Source of the DNA: Ga0077530 sp046293075 | Lineage (GTDB): Bacteria > Pseudomonadota > Alphaproteobacteria > Rhizobiales > Hyphomicrobiaceae | Assembly (NCBI GenBank): GCA_046293075.1 | Contig: JBKBPL010000002.1 | Span: 208,101-272,100, forward strand | Direction: 5' to 3' | Length of the DNA stretch: 64,000 bases | In this document: positions 16,570 through 23,347 of the stretch, piece after piece | How the letters are laid out: each line of letters starts with the position of its first letter | How positions within the stretch are numbered: position 1 is the stretch's first letter | Made by a program: the position numbers and the translations under genes | Notes under the pieces: generated by a model | Told to the model about the DNA's origin: nothing | Databases searched by the model: none | The model's input: only the letters and a program-made list of their open reading frames with translations

Positions 16570-17271
16570 TCAAGCTGTGGTCACGAGTGCAGGCGCAGGA
16601 TCGCCATACGGCACATGCACGACACGATCGACGTAGACGCCCGGTGTGTGGGCGACCTCCGGCCCAATCTCGCCAAGCTCGACGATGTGTTGGGCCTGCA
16701 CGATGGTGAGCTCCGCAGCCGTCGCCATGATCGGATTGAAGTTCCGGCCGGAGAGCTTGTAGGTGAGATTGCCCCAACGGTCCGCTTGCCAGGCTTCGAT
16801 GAGCGCCACGTCGGCGCGAATGGCGTACTCGAGCAGATACATCCGCCCGTTGATTTCCCGCGCCTCCTTCCCTTCACCGAGCGCGGTGCCATAGGCGGTC
16901 GGCGTGTAGAAGGCGGGAATGCCGGCGCCACCGGCGCGGATGCGTTCGGCAAGCGTGCCCTGCGGCACCAGCTCCAGCTCGAGCTTGCCGGCCTTGTGCA
17001 TCTCATCGAAGACGACTGAGCCGGCGCTGCGGGGGAAGCTGCACACGATCTTGCGCACGCGCCCGGTCGCGAGCAGGCGCACGAGCGGCTCGACACGGCC
17101 TGAGCCCGCGTTGTTGCCAACGAGCGTCAGATCCTTGGCGCCCTGCTCGATGAGCCCGTCAATAAGATGCGCCGGATGGCCCACCGCACCAAAGCCGCCG
17201 AACAGGACGATGGCCCCGTCCTTGATCCCCTGCATCGCCTCGGCGATGGACTTCACGCGCTTGTCGATCAT
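16570..17271 (-). CDS. 3-oxoacid/3-oxoadipate CoA-transferase subunit A
   Basis: A 233-residue alpha subunit pairing with the gene at 15858-16541. It starts MIDKRVKSIAEAMQGIKDG, with the glycine-rich CoA-binding loop VLFGGFGAVGHPAHLIDGL near residue 22, then LVGNNAGSGRVE, VPQGTLAERIRAGGAGIPAF and DRWGNLTYKLSGRNFNPIMA. These match PcaI particularly well. AAGGAA stands six bases before the ATG. It is first gene of a two-gene operon divergent from sfsA. Confidence 0.88.
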   Translation of the reverse strand: MIDKRVKSIAEAMQGIKDGAIVLFGGFGAVGHPAHLIDGLIEQGAKDLTLVGNNAGSGRVEPLVRLLATGRVRKIVCSFPRSAGSVVFDEMHKAGKLELELVPQGTLAERIRAGGAGIPAFYTPTAYGTALGEGKEAREINGRMYLLEYAIRADVALIEAWQADRWGNLTYKLSGRNFNPIMATAAELTIVQAQHIVELGEIGPEVAHTPGVYVDRVVHVPYGDPAPALVTTA

Positions 17272-17438
17272 GGTTCCTTGCTTCCAGCCCTGTTCCGGGC
17301 TTCTGCAAGACCCGGGCAACGCGATGCTATATCTGAAACGAGCGCGCGCGCCAGCCCCGGGCGGGGCGGGGCAAGGCCCTCTGCGCGGCGCACATGACCG
17401 AATTGCCGAGGCAGGCCCGAAGCACTACGTTCGATTCC

Positions 17439-18152
17439 ATGCAGTTCCCGACCCCACTCCTCCGCGGCACGCTCATCCAGCGCTACAAGCGCTTCCTCGC
17501 CGACGTCCGCCTCGACAGCGGCGAGACGATCACGGCGACGTGCCCCAATACCGGCTCGATGATCGGCCTCACCACGCCCGGTGTGCCGGTCTGGGTCTCG
17601 ACCTCCGACAACCCGGCGCGCAAGTACGCACACACATGGGAGATGCTCGAGGTCGATCTCGGGAAGGGGCCGAGCCTCGTCGGCATCAACACGAACCATC
17701 CGAATGCGCTTGTCAGCGAGGCCATCCTGGCCAAGCGCGTTGCCGCGCTCAAGGGATACGAGAGCCTCCGGCGTGAGGTGAAGTACGGCGCCAACAGCCG
17801 CATCGACATTCTGCTCGAGGGCGCCGGCAAGCCGCCGGCCTACGTCGAGGTCAAGAATGTGCACATGATGCGCGAAGCCGGAACCGCGGAGTTTCCGGAC
17901 TCGGTCACGGCGCGCGGCCTCAAGCACCTGATGGAACTCGGCGAGATGGTGCGCGCCGGACATCGCGCCGTGATGGTCTTCCTCATACAGCGCAATGACG
18001 CAACGCGCCTCACGCTCGCGCGCGATATCGACCCGAGCTACGCTGAAGGCTTTGCTGCCGCGCGCGCGCTGGGCGTCGAGGCGATCGCACTCAAGTGTGC
18101 GCTGAGCCCCGAAGGCATCCACGTCGAGAAGACAGTGCCGATCAAGGTCTGA
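17439..18152 (+). CDS. sfsA: SfsA family DNA/RNA nuclease-fold protein
   Basis: A 237-residue SfsA homologue, first known as a sugar-fermentation stimulation protein and now viewed as a nuclease-fold nucleic-acid-binding protein. Landmarks are RGTLIQRYKRFLADVRLDSG, ATCPNTGSMIGL, the PD-(D/E)XK-like core DILLEG...AYVEVKNVHMM, and the C-terminal AVMVFLIQRNDA. I chose the ATG at 17439, where family members begin; one at 17394 would add an unconserved 15 residues. It is followed within 12 bp by a convergent dehydrogenase gene. Confidence 0.9.
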   Translation: MQFPTPLLRGTLIQRYKRFLADVRLDSGETITATCPNTGSMIGLTTPGVPVWVSTSDNPARKYAHTWEMLEVDLGKGPSLVGINTNHPNALVSEAILAKRVAALKGYESLRREVKYGANSRIDILLEGAGKPPAYVEVKNVHMMREAGTAEFPDSVTARGLKHLMELGEMVRAGHRAVMVFLIQRNDATRLTLARDIDPSYAEGFAAARALGVEAIALKCALSPEGIHVEKTVPIKV

Positions 18153-18164
18153 GCGACCGTCGCC

Positions 18165-19043
18165 TCAACCCTGTTGATTGAGGCGCGCGAGCAGGCTCGA
18201 TGTATCCCAGCGCCGGCCGCCGAGCCGCTGGACCTCGGCATAGAACTGGTCAACCAGCGCCGCCACCGGCAGCGTGGCGCCGTTGCTGCGCGCTTCCTCG
18301 AGCGAGATCGCGAGGTCCTTGCGCATCCAGTCGACGGCAAAACCATAGTCGTACTTGCCTTCCGACATGGTCTTCCAGCGGTTGTCCATCTGCCAGGAGC
18401 CGGCGGCACCTTTGGAGATCGTCTCCATGACCTTCGGGATATCGAGGCCGGCCTTCTGGGCAAAGTGGATGCCCTCGGCGAGCCCCTGCACGAGGCCCGC
18501 AATACAGATCTGATTGACCATCTTCGCGAGCTGGCCCGCCCCCGGCGCGCCGATCAGCGTCACCATGCGCGCATAAGCGGCGATCACCGGCTCCGCCTTG
18601 GCGAACGTGTCCGCATCGCCCCCAACCATGACCGTCAGCACGCCATTCTGCGCCCCTGCAGAGCCACCTGAGACAGGGGCATCGAGGAAGCCGAAGCCAC
18701 GCTCCGTGGCCGCCGCGTAGAGCTCGCGCGCGAGGTTCGCCGAGACCGTTGTATTGTCTATGAAGACCGCACCCCTGCGGATCGTGTGGAAAGCACCGTC
18801 CTTGCCGGTCGTGACCGAGCGTACGTCGTCATCATTGCCGACGCATGAGAAGACGAAGTCGGCATCCTTGGCAGCTTCGGCGGGCGTTGGCGCAGCCTTG
18901 CCGGCACCGTACTCCTTGACCCAGGCTTCGGCCTTGGCGGCGTTGCGGTTGTAGACCGTGAGCTCGTGACCGCCCTTCCTGAGCAGATGCCCCGCCATGG
19001 GGTAGCCCATCACACCCAAGCCAATGAATGCCACCTTTGCCAT
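18165..19043 (-). CDS. 3-hydroxyisobutyrate dehydrogenase-family NAD(P)-dependent oxidoreductase
   Basis: A 292-residue beta-hydroxyacid dehydrogenase. The N-terminal dinucleotide loop is VAFIGLGVMGYPMAGHLL. The substrate loop DAPVSGGSAGAQNGVLTVMV (near residue 118) and the catalytic Lys in GAGQLAKMVNQ (about residue 170) are intact. The C-terminal helical domain is complete. The family includes 3-hydroxyisobutyrate, tartronate-semialdehyde and glyoxylate reductases; which applies is not decided by the context. Confidence 0.87.
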   Translation of the reverse strand: MAKVAFIGLGVMGYPMAGHLLRKGGHELTVYNRNAAKAEAWVKEYGAGKAAPTPAEAAKDADFVFSCVGNDDDVRSVTTGKDGAFHTIRRGAVFIDNTTVSANLARELYAAATERGFGFLDAPVSGGSAGAQNGVLTVMVGGDADTFAKAEPVIAAYARMVTLIGAPGAGQLAKMVNQICIAGLVQGLAEGIHFAQKAGLDIPKVMETISKGAAGSWQMDNRWKTMSEGKYDYGFAVDWMRKDLAISLEEARSNGATLPVAALVDQFYAEVQRLGGRRWDTSSLLARLNQQG

Positions 19044-19129
19044 CGTGCTGCTCCCATACCGTCGCGACGTATTTGGGAGCCCTTCTAGCGGATGGGGGCG
19101 GCCTTGTCAGGCACACTCGGCCCAAACGC

Positions 19130-19504
19130 TCAAGATTGCCCGAGCGGCAGGACCATGGTTCGGCGCGCGACGACGTCGTAGGCGCAGACCGGGCCGCCCG
19201 AAGCACCCGCTGTCGCGACGAAGATGAAGGGGGTGCGGTAGCGCTCGCCCCAGCGCGCGTGATCGACCTGCCAGACGGCGACATCGGCGCGCGGATTGCC
19301 GACGCCGAACCAGACCTGCGCCGGGCTCGCCCAGGCTGCACGGTCGGCAAGACCGGCCGCGGTCGCGTCACGCTGGCAGGCTGCAATAGCCTGCTCGCGG
19401 AAGGTCGCGACCATCACATCCGCGGTGGCGGCGCGATAGAGATATTGCTGATAGCCAATCTTGCCCGCGGCGAGCAGGATCAGCATGACGGCGATGAACC
19501 TCAT
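19130..19504 (-). CDS. Hypothetical membrane-anchored periplasmic protein
   Basis: A 124-residue protein with an N-terminal membrane helix (MRFIAVMLILLAAGKIGYQQ) and a periplasmic part with one Cys pair candidate (CQRDA...CAYDVVARR). The start at 19504 has GAAGGG nine bases upstream. Repeated WxxD/WxV patterns (VAVWQVDHARWGERYRTPFI) suggest a small beta domain. I do not recognise a family. It faces the same way as the dehydrogenase gene, 86 bp upstream of it. Confidence 0.6.
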   Translation of the reverse strand: MRFIAVMLILLAAGKIGYQQYLYRAATADVMVATFREQAIAACQRDATAAGLADRAAWASPAQVWFGVGNPRADVAVWQVDHARWGERYRTPFIFVATAGASGGPVCAYDVVARRTMVLPLGQS

Positions 19505-19615
19505 GACGCGGCACCCTTCCGGCACGCGCGCCCGCGGCGCATGCCGGCAGGGAGAGAGTCGTTCGCCAAGGTAAACAAACGGTTTCTTCGGCGGCCGCCC
19601 GGCTGCGCCTGCCGG

Positions 19616-19843
19616 TCAGGCATCCTGCCCCTCAAGAGCGCGCTTCGCCACGCGCGCCGCGAGCTCATCCCGGTGCCGTTCCAGGCAAGCGAGCGACAGC
19701 TCCATCTGGACGAGGACCCGCAGGCGGAGCGCCGTATCACTCGCATCTGCCGGCGCCGCCGCGAGCGCGGCGCGCAAATCCTCGATTCGACGGCGGTTCT
19801 CGTCGATGAGGTGGTTCGACTGCTCGAGCAACGTCAATGGCAT
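19616..19843 (-). CDS. Hypothetical small helical protein
   Basis: A 75-residue protein starting MPLTLLEQSNHLIDENRRRI and predicted to be almost wholly helical: a coiled-coil-like first half, an Ala-rich turn (AAAPADAS), then a second helix (LRLRVLVQMELSLACLERHR). The frame is open upstream to 20029, but that extension is Cys/Trp-rich and unlike a protein. The start at 19843 has AAGAGC upstream. It lies 207 bp downstream of the sulfite-oxidase/Sdh-like operon, and may or may not belong to it. Function unknown. Confidence 0.5.
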   Translation of the reverse strand: MPLTLLEQSNHLIDENRRRIEDLRAALAAAPADASDTALRLRVLVQMELSLACLERHRDELAARVAKRALEGQDA

Positions 19844-20050
19844 AGCTAGCTCTTGGCCGCAGACCCGGGCGCTTGTGCTCAACGGGCTAGAGTTGCAACA
19901 CCCCCAAAGTAGATTCCATGAACCGAAAAGCAACTTTCGTGCCGAAGTTCCCCACTTGATCAAGGTTGCAGCACCAGCGCGCATCCCGCAAGGAAGACCT
20001 TGGTATGGCGCTTGGGCGGCGGCCATCACCGCTAACGATGTAGTGCTCGA

Positions 20051-20407
20051 TCAGAGCAGTGCGATCAGGAACACGCCGGCGATACCGACGGCCGCCGCTG
20101 CGGCCAGCGTCGCCATGCGCTTTTGCCCGTGACGCCAAGCCAGGTTCTCGATCACGAGCACGCGGATGCCCCCGAGCAGGTGGATCGCCAGCAGCAGCAC
20201 GAGACCGGTTTCCGCCGCCTTCACCAGCGGTGATTTCGTCCATTGGAGAAAACCGTCGAGCTGCGCCTCGCCCTCGAGCGCGAGGCCGAGGACGAGGAAG
20301 TGGAGCGGCAGGAATGCGGCGAGCAGCACACCCGAGACGCGGTGCACCATCGCCGCCAGCCACAAGCGGTCGCCGCGATAGCGGGTCGTGTGCGGGCGCG
20401 CAATCAC
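20051..20407 (-). CDS. SdhC-like cytochrome b556 membrane anchor subunit
   Basis: A 118-residue, three-helix anchor like SdhC of succinate:quinone oxidoreductase. The first helix carries MVHRVSGVLLAAFLPLH, matching the HRxSG quinone-site motif of SdhC (Ser and Arg contact quinone). The second helix carries LLLAIHLLGGIRVLVIE, where the His aligns with the axial heme b ligand of E. coli SdhC. The GTG start (20405-20407) overlaps the stop of the SdhD-like gene by four bases. It is the last gene of an operon headed by a sulfite-oxidase-family molybdoenzyme, so it probably anchors that enzyme and not a flavoprotein. Confidence 0.85.
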   Translation of the reverse strand: MIARPHTTRYRGDRLWLAAMVHRVSGVLLAAFLPLHFLVLGLALEGEAQLDGFLQWTKSPLVKAAETGLVLLLAIHLLGGIRVLVIENLAWRHGQKRMATLAAAAAVGIAGVFLIALL

Positions 20408-20736
20408 GGCACCACCACTGCGAGAACCGCGCGCAGCCCCAGCACCACCAGCACTCCGCCGAAAATCCACATCAGCCGGTCGAGCGCCTTCTCGCGCCAG
20501 CCGAGCCACTCGCGCGCGACGCCGCGCACGCCGATGGCCCCATGGATGGAAGCCGCAGCGACGAACAGGCTATAGTAGAGCCCCCACGCGAGGCTGCCAC
20601 GTGTGCGGCCGAGGATCTCCGCAGCACTCAGGCCACGATTGGTCGCGTAGATGATGACGATGAGGTGCACGGCAATGAGCGGCACCAACAGCATGGCCAT
20701 CAGACGCTGCCAGACGTAAAGGCGGACGGCGCTCAC
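20404..20736 (-). CDS. SdhD/FrdD-like membrane anchor subunit
   Basis: A 110-residue, three-helix anchor. It starts (GTG) SAVRLYVWQRLMAMLLVPL, the usual WQR/xxA opening of the second anchor subunit of SQR/QFR enzymes. AASIHGAIGVRGVAREW carries the His expected as second heme b ligand; the Asp-Tyr that follows in E. coli SdhD is Glu-Trp here. Four-base overlaps (GTGA) on both sides tie its translation to the iron-sulfur gene before it and the SdhC-like gene after it. Confidence 0.82.
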   Translation of the reverse strand: MSAVRLYVWQRLMAMLLVPLIAVHLIVIIYATNRGLSAAEILGRTRGSLAWGLYYSLFVAAASIHGAIGVRGVAREWLGWREKALDRLMWIFGGVLVVLGLRAVLAVVVP

Positions 20737-21464
20737 GCGATCTCTCCGCGGATGTAAGCTTGCATGGTGCGGCGCTTGAGGCCGGCAATGGAGGCCGTCG
20801 GGTTGAGGCCCTTGGGACAAAGCTGCTCGCACGACTGGTGCGAATGGCAGTTGTGGCAGCCACCGCTGCTGGCCGCGGCGGCGAGGCGCTTCAGATTGCC
20901 CGTATCGCGCACGTCATTGACGAGCGACCACGAGCGGTTCAGCGCCGCCGGTCCGAAGTACGCCGGGTTCCAGCGCACGGTGTCGCAGGCGGCATAGCAG
21001 ACGCCGCAGTTGATGCACTCAATGGCCGCGTCCGCGGCCTGGCGCTCGGGGCTCTCCGGGCTGATCGTCTCGAGCGGCTCGTGGCGCGTGCGCGAGGGCA
21101 CAAATGTCCCTTCGGCCTTCTGCCATTTCTCGAAGAAGGGCGACATATCGGCCGCGAGGTCGCGGATGACGGGCAGATTGGCGAGCGGCCCGATCTCCAG
21201 GCGCCCGCCCTCGATGACCTTGGCCACGTGCGTGCGGCACGTCCAGCGCGGACGGCCGTTCACCGTCATCGCGCACGAGCCGCACACGCCAACCCGGCAG
21301 GCAAAGCGGTACGCGAGCGTCGGGTCGGCATGGCGCTGGATCCACGTCACGACATCGAGCACGGTCTGGCTGTCACGGCGCGGTACGGTGAAGGCCTGAT
21401 AGTCGCCCTCAGCGCCTCCCCGCCAGACACGCACGTCGATCACGGCTTCGGCTGTCGTGCTCAT
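20733..21464 (-). CDS. SdhB/FrdB-like iron-sulfur subunit
   Basis: A 243-residue electron-transfer subunit with all three clusters of the SdhB family. The N-terminal 2Fe-2S ligands are CRVGVCGSCAMTVNG plus WTC (about residues 55-80). The 4Fe-4S motif CINCGVCYAAC is near residue 150. The 3Fe-4S region CHSHQSCEQLCPKGLNP is near 215, next to where quinone docks. The ATG (21462-21464) overlaps the stop of the upstream sulfite-oxidase-family gene by four bases (ATGA). No SdhA/FrdA flavoprotein gene exists in the operon or window, so its natural electron donor is inferred to be the molybdoenzyme encoded just before it. Confidence 0.9.
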   Translation of the reverse strand: MSTTAEAVIDVRVWRGGAEGDYQAFTVPRRDSQTVLDVVTWIQRHADPTLAYRFACRVGVCGSCAMTVNGRPRWTCRTHVAKVIEGGRLEIGPLANLPVIRDLAADMSPFFEKWQKAEGTFVPSRTRHEPLETISPESPERQAADAAIECINCGVCYAACDTVRWNPAYFGPAALNRSWSLVNDVRDTGNLKRLAAAASSGGCHNCHSHQSCEQLCPKGLNPTASIAGLKRRTMQAYIRGEIA

Positions 21465-22582
21465 GCGCGAACGGTCACTCCAATCCTGTGCACCATGTTG
21501 TTGCCGAAGCCACTGCGATCCCAGCGCTCCTCGAGCGGCTGCGTATCGCCGTTCGCGTCGGTCGCCCGGCAGGCGATCTCGTGCTCCCCCTCGGTCGCCG
21601 ACCAAACGGCCTGCCAGCCCCGCCACGCGTACTTGTTGTCGATCGGCCCGAGCTCGGCCTCCTGCCAATGACCATCCACACCAAATTCGACTCGTGTCAC
21701 CGGAACGCCATTGCCGCTCCACGCCCGGCCGAACACCGTGACGGGTCCTGGCGGCACGAGCCGATGGCGCGTGTACCAGTCCGGAATGCCCGGCGGCACC
21801 ATCAGCGACTTCACCCGCATATGCGTCACCGGCACACCGGGATCGTCCGCGTTCTCCTTATAGACATAAGTTCCGACCTGCTGGTGGCCCTGGAAGGGGC
21901 CGTCGAGCACCTCGATGCGGTCGAGCCACTTGACGCTCGCCATGCCGTACCAGCCGGGCACAATGAGGCGCAGGGGAAATCCATGCTGCGGCAGCAGCGG
22001 CGGGCCGTTCATGGCCCAGACCAGCAGCACGTCCTCATTGAGGGCAAGCTGGGGCGCCAGACTGCGGCCGTACTCGTGGAAGACCTTGTCAAAGCCACGG
22101 TCGATGCCAAGAAAAGCGATGTCCATGGCATCCGCCAGAAGGCCGGCGCGGTCGAGCACATGGCGCAGCGGCGTGCCTGTCCACTCCGAGGTGCCGACCG
22201 CCTCGTACATCCAGGGCATGCTCTGGCGCCGCAGGGCGATGTTGGCGCGCCCATTGCCGGCACATTCGAGCGTCACCCGCAGCGTCTTTACCGGCAGCGC
22301 CTGGATCTCGGCCATGGTGAGCTTCAAGGCCGTGCGCACGCGCCCGGTCACGCTCAGCGTCCAGTCCGCGGCCGAGGCCACATAGGGCACATCGAAGTGA
22401 TTGAGGAGATAATGAAGCCCCGTCGGCGTCACGTCATGGCGCAGCGCCTCGAGCAGGATGCCGGAGTTGCGGTTGGCGAGGCGCACCTCCTCCCGCACGA
22501 AGTCGCCTTCGATATTGGGGCGCCCGCCCTCCGCGTCGAACGGGGAGCCCCGGCGCTCAGATCCGGTCATCTCTGGGTCCAT
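21461..22582 (-). CDS. Sulfite-oxidase-family (SUOX-fold) molybdopterin oxidoreductase, cytoplasmic
   Basis: A 373-residue molybdoenzyme. The Moco domain (about residues 45-245) has the molybdenum-ligating Cys in TLECAGNGR and the block PQHGFPLRLIVPGWYGMASV. The C-terminal Mo-co_dimer domain is complete (VTVFGRAWSGNGVPVTRVEF to MVHRIGVTV). There is no Tat or Sec signal, unlike periplasmic SorA/SorT, so it acts in the cytoplasm. Two sulfite-site residues of vertebrate enzymes are changed: the Arg of TRNH is Leu (YLLNH), and the Tyr of LAYEMNG is Trp (LVWAMNG). Its substrate may therefore not be sulfite. It heads an operon with SdhB-, SdhD- and SdhC-like genes, all joined by four-base overlaps. 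Confidence 0.88.
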   Translation of the reverse strand: MDPEMTGSERRGSPFDAEGGRPNIEGDFVREEVRLANRNSGILLEALRHDVTPTGLHYLLNHFDVPYVASAADWTLSVTGRVRTALKLTMAEIQALPVKTLRVTLECAGNGRANIALRRQSMPWMYEAVGTSEWTGTPLRHVLDRAGLLADAMDIAFLGIDRGFDKVFHEYGRSLAPQLALNEDVLLVWAMNGPPLLPQHGFPLRLIVPGWYGMASVKWLDRIEVLDGPFQGHQQVGTYVYKENADDPGVPVTHMRVKSLMVPPGIPDWYTRHRLVPPGPVTVFGRAWSGNGVPVTRVEFGVDGHWQEAELGPIDNKYAWRGWQAVWSATEGEHEIACRATDANGDTQPLEERWDRSGFGNNMVHRIGVTVRA

Positions 22583-22695
22583 TTCTGCTGGACGGTAACA
22601 AAAAGCATTAATGGGTCAATTGTCGCTGCCGCATAGCGGATTTTGCCGCCCGCAGGGCTCGCCGCGGCGCTCTCGGACCCCTGTGGCCGTCGCCC

Positions 22696-22724
22696 TTGTG
22701 CCGGCGCGCTCGATTCTGTATAGA
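22696..22724 (+). promoter_or_regulatory. Candidate sigma70-type promoter for rpmE
   Basis: TTGTGC (22696-22701) and TATAGA (22719-22724) are spaced by 17 bp, 94 bases before the rpmE ATG. The match to consensus is fair and the placement sensible; no mapped start supports it. Confidence 0.4.
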
Positions 22725-22817
22725 GCGCACCAGCTTTTCAGCCCCCGACCACCGCCAGGGTCCGGCGCCGCCAGCGCCGAGAAACGCGCCGGTCGTGCAC
22801 CGGCCGGGAGAGAGGAC

Positions 22818-23042
22818 ATGAAGAACAAAGAGGACTTCCACCCCGACTACCACCTCATCAAGGTGGTGATGACCGACGGCACCGAGTACCAGACATACTC
22901 GACCTACGGCAAGGAGGGGGACACGCTGACGCTCGATATCGATCCGACCACGCATCCGGCGTGGACCGGCGGCAGTCAGCAGATCATGGACCGGGGCGGC
23001 CGCGTCTCCCGCTTCAAGAAGAAGTTCGAGGGCCTCTTCTGA
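22818..23042 (+). CDS. rpmE: 50S ribosomal protein L31
   Basis: A 74-residue L31 of the alphaproteobacterial, zinc-free type: it has no CxxC pairs. Signature segments are DFHPDYHLIKVVMTDGTEY, TLDIDPTTHPAWTGG and DRGGRVSRFKKKFEGLF. GAGAGAGGA precedes the ATG. It is divergent from the sulfite-oxidase-family operon and monocistronic, with a hairpin after it. Confidence 0.96.
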   Translation: MKNKEDFHPDYHLIKVVMTDGTEYQTYSTYGKEGDTLTLDIDPTTHPAWTGGSQQIMDRGGRVSRFKKKFEGLF

Positions 23043-23087
23043 TTATTGTGCGCCGCAGCGCACCTTGTGCACCATCGACGAGCACGT

Positions 23088-23118
23088 GCGGCCCCGCCTT
23101 AAGTCTAGGTGGGGCCGC
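23088..23118 (+). terminator. Hairpin downstream of rpmE
   Basis: GCGGCCCCGCC and GGTGGGGCCGC pair over 11 positions (one wobble or mismatch) around a nine-base loop, 46 bp after the rpmE stop. The trailing TCTGC gives only a weak U-tract. Confidence 0.5.
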
Positions 23119-23347
23119 TCTGCATTGGGCGTAAATCATTCCCATCAGCTTTGCGTGAAGCCGTGTGGCCAATGCTGCGGCCAGCGGTTATAGAGAGTGA
23201 AAGTTGCAGGACCCGCCACGAACGGGACCGCTGCTAGGGGCTGGGCGAAAATCGTTGTGACGGCGTCAGTGGGCGCGTGCGCTGCCCGTGGCACCGCTCG
23301 GCAAGGATGGCTCCCCGGCACAGGAACGAGCCAAGGACGAAGGCGAG

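Noticed and set aside
15858..17271. A beta-ketoadipate (pca) cluster
   Set aside because: Only the CoA-transferase pair is present; no pcaF, pcaD, pcaGH or PcaR-type genes are nearby.
20051..21464. The housekeeping succinate dehydrogenase operon
   Set aside because: Gene order (B, D-like, C-like after a molybdoenzyme), four-base overlaps and lack of sdhA differ from the usual sdhCDAB.
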